Of a stretch of 64,000 bases of DNA, positions 1 to 11,528 are shown piece by piece. The first letter of the stretch is position 1, and each line of letters begins with the position of its first letter. The stretch comes from Symbiodinium microadriaticum (Eukaryota; Sar; Dinophyceae; Suessiales; Symbiodiniaceae): assembly GCA_001939145.1 (NCBI GenBank), contig LSRX01000777.1, forward strand, positions 7,791 to 71,790, in the 5' to 3' direction. The notes beneath the pieces are model-generated. The model had not been told where the DNA came from. It did no database searches and saw only the letters and a list, made by a program, of their open reading frames with translations. The translations under genes were made by a program, and so were the position numbers.

Positions 1-2600
1 GTTTGCAAAGCTCGGTTTCGAAGTTTTCATATTGTGTGCAGATGTGTGTTTGCATCCTTAGATTCCAGAGTGTTCTGGCTTCTGTCTTTGTCGACTCTAA
101 TTGCTGCGCTTTGGTTTTGTCTTCTATGTCCTACGATCGGAAAATGAATTCTGTCTTTACGTGCATCTTCTGACTTTTTGGAGTAACGGTTGGAAGTTTA
201 GGAACAGCTTGCCAATTTCGAAAAGTTTGAGATGTGGATCAGCTCAAGGTGGCAACAACCACCCAAATGCAGGGCCGGTTTTGGGGGGTTGAAAAGTGCT
301 CGCAAACGTTGCCGCGGACAAAGGGCCTCCACAGCATTCTTTGGTCTCAAATTGGAATTCCATGCTGGTGGGAATCCATGCCTGCAACAGAGATACCCAC
401 AGCACGTTTTGGATCTTGTTGTTCGTGATTCATGTGGAAGCTTTGAGTCGTCTTGCGGCCTGCTCAGTCAAGTTGTTTTTGAAATGACGCTTCAAAATCA
501 GAAAATCAAGGCAGGCAAAATGCAAAGCTGCCAACGAAGCAGGCCACAACGGCGGTCAGAAAAACAAACAAAGTCTTTAATTGGCTCCAAAAAAAATCTT
601 TGAGAATGGCATGTGGCGTATAAAATTTTCTAGAGTCTGCAACAAAAAAAAGAAGCCGGACACACACCACTGTCAAAACATCACGTCTGCAGATGTGCAG
701 TCTTTAAGCCAACAAACTTTGCAAAGAACGCTTGCGTCTAACAACATTCCAAACCTATGTCTTCTTGCACCAAGAGACACTGTCCTTTGCAGCCAAAAAG
801 CGAATTTAAACTTGTTGGAAGTGTGTCTTTGTAACTGTTTCTTTGGTTGGCAAAGCATTCCAAGCCAAGACAAGACAACAATGGCTTTCTTAAATTTGAA
901 TAGGCCTTTCAACGAAAAACTTGTGAGCATTACAAGAGAGATCTTCTCCACAGTGTCTGCTGGAATACGATTCCGCATGAACTACAATGCAACAAATTAG
1001 CTTTATTTGATGGGTGAAACTCCCTTAGCTATTGTTCCAGCCTTCCGCTGGAACATTCCGGGTTGGAACAACCCTCCATACAAAAACTGTGCTAGAGACG
1101 TCTTTGGCTGGAAACAGCCGTAATGCTTTGAACATATCTCAAGAAACTGCTCTTGAAGTCTTTGAGAACCCTTGCACAAGATAAAAATTTGCAGCGACCG
1201 GCTTTGAAGCTGCCTTTGCAAGGAAAAAGAAAAGTCGAACCACGTTTGCTGCAAATCTGAAGTAATCTCCAAGCTCATCTCTGCCCTGCCCGCTGGAGAA
1301 AGTTCAATTTCCCTGCCTGATGGTGTGGATCCCTCCCTGAAGATCTTCATGAAACACTTTGGAGAGTTTGCTTTGAAAGTTTTGCAGCAAACGTGCTTTT
1401 GGACCTTTACCAACGAGAAGCTCCAAACATAGAATTTTGCCATGCCTGCTGGCTTTCCACAAGAGACAGAGGGACATGGAACACCAGCCGTGGTGGATCT
1501 GTTAAATGTAGAGGTGGCTTTCAAGACTTTGCTTTGCCATAACGACAGCGAAAAAGTTGGACTTTCTCAAGAGGCAGAGTTTGATTCAAAATTTCAGCAA
1601 ACGTGGTTTTCAGCTTCTCTTTCGCTCGAAACCCACCGCAAACCTGAACCCAACTTGTGGGCCGGAGTGGGAGTTGGAGTTCCGCTTGACCTGTTTCGCC
1701 AAAACCTGACTGTCCAAGAAAAACATGTGCTGAAAGACAGGAACAATTTGGCTTCATCGTCGCTTCGTTACTTCTTTTGCAGTTTTGCGCTGGTGTGTAT
1801 CCTGACCGAAGCCCGAACACATGCTGTAAATGACTAGAAGCAGCACAGAGACTCGCCATGTTTTGACATCTGCAGTTCCCACTTGTTGGTGCGGAAGCAG
1901 ATGACAGTACACTTCTACCCCGGAAGCTGGAGGACAATGGTCCTGTGTGTCCTACCGTTTCATGCAAGTTGTTACTGTGCATCTCAGAATTGCGGTCGGC
2001 TTTTGCAATTGGAAGGACATGTGACGATAGCTGATGCCCAGCCGGCTTGATCATGATGTTTCGGTGTACCATGACCATCTCGGTTTCACCAGTCAATTGC
2101 AACCTGTTTCCCTTTTTTGTTCCTTCCACGCCACTGCCTGCGTTCCTTGCTTTGGGAACTTTGGGCCCGCAGCGGGAACACGTGTCACACACACACACAC
2201 ACACGCATGTAGGTTTTGTTGCCATTTTGCCGCGACCGTGCAGCCGCCGCACCGCACAGCGTGCCAAAACAAGCAAAAATTGTTCTGCAGTTGTTTTATG
2301 GGCCGGAATGAGCATCTACCATCATCGCATTTTGTTTTGTTGTTGCAAATCTTGAGGATCCGGGTTGTGTGTGCCAGTTTCAGCTAAATGAACATGAAAG
2401 CATAATATCATCTTTGAGGGCGGCGTAGGCCGTAGCGACTTGTGTTTGTGCGCACGCAATATCAGAGCAGATCCCGCAGCTGTGGTTAGTGGCTCGGCCG
2501 CAGCAGACTCAGCTAGGGATACTCCTGGGTCGCTGCAGTATGCGTGGAGCTCGGGAAGCTTTCGTTCACCAAGCATTGACTTCGTTGGCTGGCGGGATCA
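1..2600. other. No gene recognised; AT-rich 5' region
   Basis: Open frames here are short, overlap on both strands and resemble no family I know. Between about 1190 and 1640 a motif of the form TTTGCAGCAAACGTG recurs in both orientations (near 1232, 1383 and 1598), which suggests decayed repeat sequence rather than coding DNA. Sequence just before 2690 should contain the promoter and the missing N-terminal exon of the SF3A1 gene that follows, but I could not find its ATG. Confidence 0.5.
2187..2205. repeat. (AC)n microsatellite
   Basis: Uninterrupted AC dinucleotides of about nine units, upstream of the SF3A1 gene. Confidence 0.9.
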
Positions 2601-2689
2601 TCGAGGCCTGATGACGACAAAAGCAACGCGGGAGTTGGGAGCCCAAAGTCACTGTCAGTGTTTTGGCTCTGATCATTCTGAGCTCCAAG

Positions 2690-3226
2690 GTTGGGCTCAT
2701 CTTCCCTCCGCCAGATATTCGTGGTGCCGGTTGTCCAAGATTGTTGATACATGGATGTGAAGTTTGTGGGAGCACAGTAGGTCAAGACAACAAAGTGTTA
2801 GCGCCTTTTGAGTCCGATTCTTGTCAAGGTGATCGACAAGACCGCGCAATTCGTGGCCAAATGTGGCGATCGTCTCAAAGATGTCATGTCTCGGAAGCGG
2901 TTCAGTTTCCATTGACGTTGTTGTGCTTGTGTCAGCAACTCGAAGGTGAAGGGTTTGAGCAGCGAGTGCTTCGCGAGCAGAACCATACGAAGCTGCCACA
3001 CTCAGAGCGCAAATGCACGTTGCTTTGTGTTGTCTGTATTCGTCTGATTTCCTCGTTCCCGAGCCTGTTCGACTGGTGGCTCATGCTCGCATGAGTTGTG
3101 TGAGGTTCGCCTTCTTGCTGCCCAACAATCCCTACAGGCCTTGGTCCCGGGCTTCCCTGCAAGATTGGTCAGACTCGTTGTACAGAAGGCCTTACTACGA
3201 ACACAAAGTCAAAGAGTTCAAAACTG
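2690..3226 (+). CDS. SF3A1: SF3A1 exon block: first SURP module
   Basis: Five exons restore an uninterrupted SURP1 reading: 2690-2725 (GLIFPPPDIRG, GC donor), 2829-2865 (VIDKTAQFVAKC, GC donor), 2946-2991 (GEGFEQRVLREQNHT, GC donor), 3105-3137 (FAFLLPNNPYR, GC donor) and 3189-3226 (PYYEHKVKEFKT, GT donor). When joined, each junction keeps frame and gives the family's expected residue spacing, for example NPYR-PYYEHKVKEF against the conserved NDPYHAYYRHKVSEF. The first exon begins after an AG at 2688-2689, so an upstream exon with the start codon is expected. Confidence 0.9.
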
Positions 3227-6200
3227 GTGTTGTTGAGGCGCCGCGGGATTGCACAGTGCTTGCGAGAGTGCTGTGCTCTCGGGGCATGCGCAGGATACAA
3301 AGCCCGAAGTTCCTCAAGCAATCATAGCGCCAGCCTTACTCTTTAGGAAGAGTCGAGCCAGATTCTTGTGCGCATCTGTCTGAGGACCAGAAGGCAAAAG
3401 AGGATGCCAAGAGGCTGAAGAAGGCGAAACAGCACAATTGCGATTTTCGCGGTTGCGCCAATCATCAGTCAACGGCTTTGTGAGCAGGAACAACTTAAAG
3501 CATTGACGATGGGAGAGAAGCAGCTTGGCCCTATTGCTTGAGATGTTAGGATTCTGTTTTCAGTTTAGAGATTTTCTTTTAGAGCAGCTCTCAACTTCGT
3601 TTCAGGAGGAAGAAACAAGTCAAGCCACCACCACCGGACCAGCACCTCGGAACGCAAGATGTTATGCCGTGGGATTCGCAAAGTCTGCTTCAAGTGGCTT
3701 TGCATGTGGGTTCTGGGTCAAACGGTAGCTCTCGTGCAGTTCGATTGTTACAGCCGTGGCTGACATGGAACGCGACAGCTAGCAGGATCGCATGCTAGTA
3801 TTATGATGGTGGAATCTTTGCAAACAAGGAGATGTTCGTAGTTATGGTCATGCGATGTCACCTATAGTGCAGACAGCCCGATAGCATCATAGCGGAAGAC
3901 AGGGAAACACGACGGGAAGATGAGCCTAATTGCTGCTGTCGGGTTTGTGAAAGGTTTTCCGGAGCGCATGCTGGAAGTGTGGAGTGATCTTGCAACAAGG
4001 TATCTTAGCAGCTAGACAGTTGCCAGAATTTGTCGTGGCCGTGCAATGCCTTGAAATCATTTCGATTTTCTTAACAAGGCAGGGGTCACGACATGTGACC
4101 CATGCTTGATCAGCAAGGTGGCTGTGATGCTGCGGTAATGCTGCCAGGTATGTGGTGAACCATCCCTACATTGCGGTTAGCTCAGATGCTCTCCGCACGT
4201 TATTGGCATGATTGCCTTGGGGTGATCTCTGCAACGCTTGGAAAGTGTTGTGGGAGCTGCGTCTAGGTCATAGAATCGAAGCGGTGTCAGGCATTGTCCT
4301 GTATGGCAGGTCGTAGATTCTCTCTGGCAACCCTCAACTCCCTGGGAAGCTCACGCAAAGCCTGACGCCTTCAAGGCTCTTTCTGAGCTTGGCTCGAGGC
4401 ACCGATGGACACGGACATCATCAAGCTGACAGCGCAATTCGTCGCTCGCAATGGTGCTTGACATAGCGGCGGCCTCGGGATTTCTAAGCCCACTCCAGCA
4501 TTGCCCCGAGGCCAGAAATTCCTGATCGGCTTGACGCAGCGTGAAAGTCGAAATCCTCAGTTCGACTTCCTGAAGCTGGGCCCTCAGCGTGAGTGCATGT
4601 CAGGTCACTTCTGGTAGTTGGAAGACCGAGGCCGACTCACGCTCTCTTCGGCTACTTCACATCCTTGGTGGACGTCGGTGTCTTGCTGAAGCAGATAGCC
4701 TCAGGCCAAGACAGACAATCTGCTGAGGCTTACACGAAGTGCCTCATGCCCAACAAGGACGAGGTTGGAAGACTTGGTCAGACGCTTGCCCTTTCTCACA
4801 GTTTCTGATGGCAGGTGGAAAAGCTTAAGAAATGCACTGGCAACCCTCAGGAGGTAGTTGACAAGGCCAGGTGTCACAGGACTGGGCAACATGAGGCCTA
4901 CTGCTGAGAATGTTCTGCTTGGAGTCATCTCGGAGGCCATGGCACGATTTGCTTGGGACGAGCAGGAGGAAGCCACCCGCGTGAGCCCGCAGCTCAGCAA
5001 TCGTTGTTTTCTTTCTGCTCGTGGAGCAAACTCTTCACGTTGAAGGTCGAGAGGAGGAGGTGAAAGAGGAGAAGGCCCGACACCAGTCTCGGACGACCAG
5101 TGCGACTAGTGGAAGCTAGTGAAATGGCAAAGAACTCGCACGGTGCACTTCGGAGAGTGCCAAATTCAACGACTGTCGACTGTCGTGCAGGAGCAGATGG
5201 CGCAGATTGATTGGCATGATTTTGTCGTTGTGGAGACGATTGAGCCATCAGCTTGGACATTTGCATGCGCTCAGGGAGCTCACCAGGGAAGAAGAACAGA
5301 AAAAGTGTTGGTGAGGTTTACTGCAGAGGATGAAAACTTGCAGCTTGTCCCTAGCTCAGCACGAGGAATGAAGTTTGACGTCGCTTCTATGCTGCTACAT
5401 GCTATTAAACAGGCCGCGCCAATCGATCCCTCGACCCATGCTCCAAAGGGAGCGCCGGCACCTCTGGAGCAAGCAGGCTCTAACCCTGGCCGCCCTAGCC
5501 CTCGCCACGTTTGACCCGTCTTTCTGGCTGCGTGTGGCAGGCACTATGTTCGCAGAGGCCAGGATTGAAAAGCCGGTAAAGGGCGTGGAAGAGGAAATCA
5601 GGGTGTTGCTGCCACGATTGAAGCTGCTGTTGTCAGTTGTCAGCAGGCAGAGATCGGGAGAAACCTTGGATGTTCTGTCTGTCGCATCATGGCAGGAAGA
5701 GCCGGCCGTTGATCTAGAGAAGGAGGAAAGGGAAAGACGAGAAAGAGAAATGGCAGCCGGAATCTGAGGGTTTGCATCCTGGTGCATTGGAGACGGTCGG
5801 ACAATCCGCAGCACAAGGAGCAGCGAGAACGGGAACTTGAGCGGGAAAGAGAAGAGCTGCGCGAGAAGGACCGAGCACGATCTTTGTGAGCAAAGGCATG
5901 TGCGGAGTGCATCGAGTTCCTCTTCAGGAGGAAAGGGAAAGGCAGCAGAGGGAAGAGGAAGAGATGGTGCTGATCTTACCGACACTTCGCTGCGCGTGCC
6001 ACTCTTGATGCTGGTGTCCTTTCTCTCGTGGTATAACGCTGCTGAAGAACCAGCTTAATGACGTAGACTCCAACTGCTTTCTGAAGTTATGTGGGAACAT
6101 TGTCGTTTGGGATTATAGCTTCCCTGCTGTCGCTTCTCAAGTGTGTAAGAGTATGCCGTGTGTTTTCTGTAGACCATTGATCTGCCTGCTAGAACTGAAC

Positions 6201-9200
6201 TTGTGTGGAATGTGGCGTGGCCAGCCTTGGCCACAACCCGGCTGAAGAGTCTTGAAGGTGCGCAACACTTGGGGTTGCAGTGGATCCGCACCCAGGTAAA
6301 TCGGTAAATCCATGTGCTCTGGTGCTGTTTAAGGTCCCGGAGGAAGAGCCCATTGACATGGAGCCGGAGATCCCCCTCCCTATGCAGGCAAGATGTGGCA
6401 TGCAGTGCAGAGCAGTGCAGTTTCTTCGCCAGACGTAGGGTTCGAGCCAGTTTGAGCTTTCAGTGCTTTCAGGAGCCGGAGATGAAAGTCCGGAAGGACT
6501 ATGTTCGACAGAAGAAGGCCGTCCAGAGCCCGAGATTGTGACGGTCTCCAGCCCCTGGGAGAGAGAGCCAGGATGAGGATGAATAGGTGATAAGCTGCAT
6601 GTTGTGTTCAGGAGCAGCGAACCTGCAGTAATCTGCATTCGTGGAGTGGTCCGAGCATGGCATGTCATAGTATCGTCAGTTCCAGGTTTGGAGCTGCCTG
6701 CGAGAGAGAGAAAAGTTCAGGCTACGGCTAAGGCAAGGAGACCAATACTGTAGGAAGCAGACGAAGAACAAGGGACACAGGGGAACAGACTGCGAGACAA
6801 TGGGACAAGAGTCGCACTATCGCATGATGTGAAAAACTGAGGCAACAAAGAAGGTGCGACGGCATCAAGAGACAGAGAGAGCGAGGCGAGAGTGAGACAG
6901 AGTGAAGAAGAGCTAGGGAGAGAGAAGGAGACGGAGAGAGGGGTGCGGCGTGCTGCCTGCGCCTCAAGAGATTGAAGCAGCAATGCAGAGCCACGATAAG
7001 TTGCAGGTCCTGCCTGCCCCAAGGTGTTCTCTCGTTTTGGAGTTTCTTGGAGTTCCAACAGGCTTTGTTTTGATGTTCGGTGGTTTCTTTGACAGGGCAG
7101 TGCACAGCGGCTGATGCAGCGCTGCCCGATCACAGGTTCGCTCCGAAATGCCAGATGTAGTCATGCTCCGGGCAGAGGTAGCTAGCAGGAACGGAGAGTT
7201 ACCGAGTGTCTTGCAGTGCCACCAGCGACTTTGAGGTCATCAGGTCGGTGCTGGAGATACCTGATGTACACGAGTTGGGCAAGCACGTTAAGATTATGTC
7301 CCTGCTTGTTGGATGACGGGTGCGAGTGCAGCTGCTGAACCGGTGATGTTGTGTGTCCTTCTGGTTGTCCGGTCTTAACTTACTTCAAGACTTGAGCGAG
7401 GCCAGCTGATTGCTGCCGAGGAGATGTCCAACCACTTAAAGGCCTTGCCCTTGTCTGGCGGAGCTGAGACAAGCAGAGATGTAACCAAAACACCAAACCA
7501 TCAAAAAAAAATACCATGGAGGGCCTTCACCTCTGATATGCAGGTCCCTGTCGACATGTGCAGGGCTTGCTCGCACAGCTGCCAGGTGCTGTTGCTAGAT
7601 CCCAAGTGGAAGCACCAGAAGGATGCCCTGGTGGAACGAGCCAGGACTGTCCGATAAGTGGTTGGGTCCCCGCCTATGTGTTAAGCTCTGACATTTCGGA
7701 TGGACCGTTTGCAGGAAAGAGTCTGCGTTCGCAGATGACGTAGAGGCAAACTTGGCAAGCTTCGTGGCCAAAAGGCAAGGCACCGTCGTTGAACTACTGC
7801 ATGAAAGCGTGCTTACAGCATCTCAGCACCTCTCTTGTCTGCATTGCTTTTGTTGCAGGCCCGACTTGTTCGGTACTGTCGAGGAGGAGATTCGAGAAGC
7901 AGCAGAGGCAGGTGCCGAGGCCGCAGCACGAGATGCTGGCGCAGATGCCGGTCCAGCACGGAGCCCGGACCATCTTGTGAGAGCTTTTGCAGAGCTTTCG
8001 TTAATGTTCCGATTTCCGAGGCGCACACGATGGTGCCCCCAACGGCGATTGAATCAGGAACAGGAACAGCAACAAAGGCTCTGCCTTCAGGAAAGCCGAC
8101 TTCTCAGCGAGAAGTTTGAGCTTATAGTCTGGGTAGTGCCTGAAACAAAACGTCGGAGCTTGGGCTGTTTCTTTCTTGCAAGGCCCGGGGCAGCAGGTTC
8201 ATCTGCGCTGCCGGCTCCTTCGATGCCTGCACGACTCTCAGCACACGAGGCAAGCAGGTGAAGGCTACGACGGCGATCAGCATTGGAGGGCGGGAAGGTG
8301 ATGGAAGGATATGGAAGGTGTAGAGAGCTGGAGGGTTGGCTGGTTTGGGAGGGGGGCAAGGCGGCAAGCCGCAGGGAATCGCTTTCTCATGCTTTCGCTG
8401 AGGCTCTGGCCGGACAGCAAGGCCCCATTGCAGGTGTGTCTACGATCAACGCTAGGCCAGTGTGGGATGAGCTGTGCCCAGTTGGACGTTCCTACAGTGC
8501 GGACGCAGGTTACCTCAAGCATCTCTGGTAAACCAGCAACAGATGCCGGTCACTCCCTCAGCTTGGGCACTTCTACCACCACCGACGTGCTAACACTGAC
8601 CTCAGTCATGCCATTCTCATCGGCCTCCTGTTTTCCTTCAGGATCTGCTCAGACCCTGGCGCTGAAGACACGTGCAAAAGAGCCCAGGAACCCCAAGCAA
8701 CCATGGACCCAGGAACACCAAGCTGTCTCAAGGCGCCGCCCTAGCCCTGAAATCTTGAAACACCAAGATCCTGACCTAAAAACCCCGAACCATTGACCCT
8801 GGAAGCGAAGCTCAAAACCCACAGCTTTTCTTCTTTTTACCACTGGAAATGGCAAGGGAGTCGAATTGGCCTACGTAGATCAGTTTTGTACAAGTCAAGG
8901 CCCTGACATATCCTGATTTGTTGGGGCTGCAATTTCTCAGTTGAAGTAACGAGAAAATTTGGGCACGACTGGCTTGGATATTGAGACTCTGGAACCGTTT
9001 GAATGCTCGCGACTCGCATCGCTGGGGTCAGACTGGTCTAGCAAGCTTACTGTTTGGAGCAACCGCGACCGCAACAGACACAATCTTGGGTGACACCCTT
9101 TACAGGTGCATTTGGGGCTACTGGTGGTTTGGATTGTGTCGCGGCGATTTTATGACGCGCCGCCTCGCAATCGCCAGCGACGGCTGAAAGACCATTCCGC

Positions 9201-9302
9201 AAACCAAGGGACTCAAATCCGTGACTTCCGACCACAGCTGTACAGTCTTAAGTCAAAGCCATCTCACACAACCACAATCACTACAATCATATCACCATCA
9301 TC

Positions 9303-9337
<35 letters not shown>

Positions 9338-9500
9338 TATCATCATAAACACCATCACCATCACCGTCACCGTCACCATCATCATCCTCTTCTTCTTCAT
9401 CATCATCATCATCATCACCATCACCATCACCACCATCACCATCATCATCATCATCATCATCATCATCACCATCATCACCATCATCATCATCAGCATCATC

Positions 9501-9555
<55 letters not shown>

Positions 9556-11186
9556 CCGTCGCCATGTTATTCTGAAGTGTGCTGTTGCATTCTGATGGTA
9601 TATGCTTGTGTGGGAGCCTTTGGTGTTTACTTTTGCTCGTGCCGTATCGGAGAGGCGACGAATTCTAGAAACCTCAATGTTCCTCCACGCAGAGGGCTTG
9701 CAAGGGAGGCTCATGTCTGATTCGGGACGGTTTCAAACATTCGGTATCGATTTGGGACTGAGTTCGAAGTATACGGCACTCCTGAACTTCTGAGCCGACC
9801 TCTCTGTGGATCTGGGGCGAATCCAGTCTGAATGCTTTCTTTTGTCGGCACGGGGTCGTGAGAGCATCAGTCTAGAACATCGATGTCGTTGAGACGTCGT
9901 TGAGCTGTGTCATGGCAAGACTCTGCAGACAATTGCAGGCCTGCTTGCTGCAGACAGCAAGAGTTTTTGCGAGAGTGAACGCGCGTCTATTCTATTCTCT
10001 GCCATTTTTTGGGAAATCCGGGCACCAGTTCGTCTTCGCAAAACTCCGTGCTAAGGGTGGTGCGCCTCCTGGCATCCGTCCGCCAGGAATGGCCGGAGGT
10101 ACAGCCGACGGGGCTCACGCGCTCACCTCCATCTTTCTCCGCAAATCTGGAAGCAGGCCCGATGGCTTTAGCGGACGATGACGAGGACGACGAGCCAACG
10201 GCGAAGAAGCCCCGCCTAGACGACGGAAGCCTCCAAGCCGAGGAATCGTGGGCTTGGATCTCAGCTTTTCTGGGAGGAGGAAGATTTCCATTTGTTCAGA
10301 CGCCACCTTGGGGATGGAGTCACGGCCAGGAGAACTGAGGTCTACTGACAACCTTCCCATAAATTCTTCAGGGTCCACCCATGATGTTGCAAGCCGCCGG
10401 TGTTCCGGAACACTGATGTCGATGTGGCTTGTTTGTCCAACGGAAGACGAAGGCGTCAATTGCCCTTCTGCAAGCTGCCAAGGTGGCGAAACATCCTGTG
10501 CCCATAGCTGTGATCGTCCAGGCCAAGTCGCTGAGAACGATTTGATCATGCCAAGGGCATCAACTCGGCTTCCCGAGGTGAACCTGGGAGCCGACGCACT
10601 GGCTGCGGGCATCCAGCCTGCCATCCCCATCGAAGTGTTCCCTTGCTGCACTTCGAGCTTCAGCCTGATGGATGGGAGCAGATGGAGTGCAAAGCAACGT
10701 CTTGCAGGTCTGTGCGCAACAAAGTGCAAGAGCTCAAGGGAATGCTGGTTCCCAAGGCCGCGTTATGAGCAGCGGCCCATCTCAATGGTTATCCAGACAA
10801 CTCGCGTCGTGACAGGTAGCAGCTGCCGGACTGAGTGCAGCCGACATGAAGCTCAAGGTGCATGAACAAGCAAGAGTTTGTAAAAAGCTTTTAAGTTGGA
10901 GTGCTTTTCCAAACAAGTGCTACACCTACGACTACGCAGGTTCAGAACACAGGCTACATCCTGAAAAATGCCCGGAGCACAGCTTTGAACGGTTGTTTCG
11001 TTCTCGTAGAATGAAATGTCTCAGGCCAATTCATTGGCCTTCTACAACATCGCGTATGCATCCAAGAGCATGTGCTTGTGCATATCTTTACAGCACTTTG
11101 CATGCTTCCACAGCTTGTGACTGGCCTTTGCGCTGAGACCGGGCAACATTATTGAGCTGTCCAGAAAAACCCGTGGGGGAAAGTGA
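2690..11186 (+). CDS. SF3A1: Splicing factor 3A subunit 1 (SF3A1/SAP114), split gene
   Basis: This encodes a subunit of the U2 snRNP SF3a complex, which acts in pre-spliceosome assembly in the nucleus. About 23 short exons on the + strand can be ordered against the family: first SURP module (IFPPPDIR, IDKTAQFVAK), second SURP module (IIKLTAQFVARNG, FDFLK, HALFGYFTSLVD), the hallmark QIDWHDFVVVET, then MKVRKDY, PITG, LLDPKWKHQKD, RPDLFGTVEEEI, a Gly/Pro-rich exon, DDEDDEPTAKKPRL, and a C-terminal ubiquitin-like domain ending NSLAFYNIAPG and RKTRGGK before TGA at 11184-11186. Frame-consistent donors are about half GC, half GT, with one GA. The initiator exon is not identified; the exons between about 3227-4399, 5244-6473 and 7912-10056 are only partly resolved. 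Identity is very secure; individual boundaries are inferred. Confidence 0.93.
3345..3652 (+). CDS. Possible SF3A1 inter-SURP exons (Lys-rich and Pro-rich)
   Basis: Between the two SURP modules lie a Lys/Glu-rich open stretch near 3350-3450 (SEDQKAKEDAKRLKKAKQ) and, after TTTCAG at 3600-3605, a short stretch whose second frame reads KKQVKPPPPDQ. The family has a low-complexity linker of this kind between its SURP modules. Boundaries and frame are not fixed, so these are candidates only. Confidence 0.4.
4399..4865 (+). CDS. SF3A1: SF3A1 exon block: second SURP module
   Basis: Exons 4399-4453 (TDIIKLTAQFVARN, GT donor), 4511-4574 (GQKFLIGLTQRE, FDFLK, GC donor), 4625-4673 (RPTHALFGYFTSLVD, GT donor), 4728-4763 (AYTKCLMPNKDE, GT donor) and 4815-4865 (VEKLKKCTGNPQEVVDK, GC donor). 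The joined protein aligns gap-free with the family across SURP2 and the following helix, apart from two extra residues before THALF. Acceptors are all AG followed by G or A. Confidence 0.92.
4936..5243 (+). CDS. SF3A1: SF3A1 exon block: charged helix and IDWHDF motif
   Basis: Exon 4936-4980 (AMARFAWDEQEEATR, GT donor) keeps the conserved Trp at the expected spacing from SURP2. A tentative Glu/Lys-rich exon lies at about 5054-5074. Exon 5191-5243 encodes EQMAQIDWHDFVVVETIE with a GC donor; the QIDWHDFVVVET string is the most diagnostic sequence of SF3A1. Confidence 0.92.
5690..6517 (+). CDS. SF3A1: SF3A1 exon block: acidic/Arg-rich linker to MKVRKDY
   Basis: Glu/Arg-rich open stretches near 5698-5757 (LEKEERERREREM), 5817-5880 (EQRERELEREREELREK) and 5930-5965 are plausible linker exons. 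An exon beginning at 6334 reads VPEEEPIDMEPEIP. Exon 6473-6517 reads EPEMKVRKDYVRQKK with a GC donor and corresponds to the conserved segment just before the SPITGE motif. Only the last exon is well supported; the rest are assigned by composition and position. Confidence 0.6.
7096..7911 (+). CDS. SF3A1: SF3A1 exon block: PITG, LLDPKW and DLFG motifs
   Basis: Exon 7096-7135 encodes RLMQRCPITG (GT donor). An exon ending at 7644 encodes VLLLDPKWKHQKDALVERA with a GA donor. Exon 7715-7774 reads KESAFADDVEANLASF (GC donor). Exon 7859-7911 reads PDLFGTVEEEIREAAEA (GT donor). These match the conserved LLDPRWLEQR to RRTDIFGVEE region in order and spacing. The start of the LLLDPKW exon is not certain. 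I did not find the WDGH motif expected next. Confidence 0.88.
7912..10055 (+). other. Mostly intronic part of SF3A1, with microsatellite
   Basis: The family has a Pro-rich linker here. A stretch near 8531-8590 (QQMPVTPSAWALLPPP) could be part of it, but no boundary is convincing. The rest appears intronic and includes a long ATC/CAT repeat. Confidence 0.5.
9285..9557. repeat. (CAT)n microsatellite, imperfect
   Basis: About 270 bp of CAT/CAC/CGT triplets, giving poly-His, poly-Ser or poly-Met readings depending on frame. It lies inside the inferred SF3A1 gene and is not read as coding. Confidence 0.95.
10056..10247 (+). CDS. SF3A1: SF3A1 exon block: Gly/Pro linker and acidic NLS-like segment
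   Basis: Exon 10056-10098 encodes GGAPPGIRPPGMAG (GT donor) and joins in frame to exon 10157-10247, GPMALADDDEDDEPTAKK followed by PRLDD and SLQAEES. The latter matches the family's MEDEPTSKKLKTEDSLMPEEE segment, an acidic and basic stretch before the ubiquitin-like domain. Confidence 0.92.
10483..11186 (+). CDS. SF3A1: SF3A1 exon block: ubiquitin-like domain and stop
   Basis: Exon 10483-10521 (VAKHPVPIAVIVQ, GC donor; it may start earlier, near 10453), exon 10708-10756 (SVRNKVQELKGMLVPK, GC donor), exon 10816-10857 (VAAGLSAADMKLK, GT donor), exon 11025-11053 (ANSLAFYNIA, GT donor) and terminal exon 11138-11186 (PGNIIELSRKTRGGK and TGA). The last intron is 84 nt and the codon GC/A is split across it. 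The C-terminus matches the family's NSLAYYN to RGGRK ending. The strand preceding SVRNKV is missing or unresolved. Confidence 0.93.
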
Positions 11187-11511
11187 TTCGCGTCAGCCCC
11201 AGGGTGCTTTGGAAAAGGTTCGCTGACGACATAACCCAATGACTCAGTACAGAGGGTCCGTGACCTGTGCTGGAGGCACGCCGACTTCATGTGGAGCTTT
11301 GAGCAGACGGCCCTGCGGACAAAAATGGATTTTGCCGTCCCTGCAGGAGGTGTCGTGCGACATCAGGACAGCCATGGACAGCCTCCATGAACGCCATCCT
11401 GCATGAGTCACATGCAAAAGCAGCGACAGCACGAAGAGTCCCGCCAAGACTGTTGAATTTCTAAGTCAATGATTTCCAGAAGTAGCCCGACCTTGCGATC
11501 GAAGTATGTTT

Positions 11512-11528
11512 GGCCATTTTGACTCAAG
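11512..11528 (+). other. Spliced-leader (DinoSL) relict
   Basis: The 17 bases GGCCATTTTGACTCAAG match the 3' part of the dinoflagellate spliced leader (AGCCATTTTGGCTCAAG) except for two positions, and end immediately before an ATG. A second GACTCAAG follows three bases later. Such genomic relicts are known from dinoflagellate genes thought to have been reinserted from trans-spliced mRNA. It could be chance, but the position next to an ATG argues against that. Confidence 0.55.

Noticed and set aside
2219..2231. TTGCCATTTTGCC, resembling the spliced leader
   Set aside because: It lacks the CTCAAG end, is about 460 bp from the nearest supported exon, and a 10-of-11 match alone is expected by chance.
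9221..9595. Poly-His and poly-Met ORFs
   Set aside because: Translation of a CAT microsatellite inside an SF3A1 intron.
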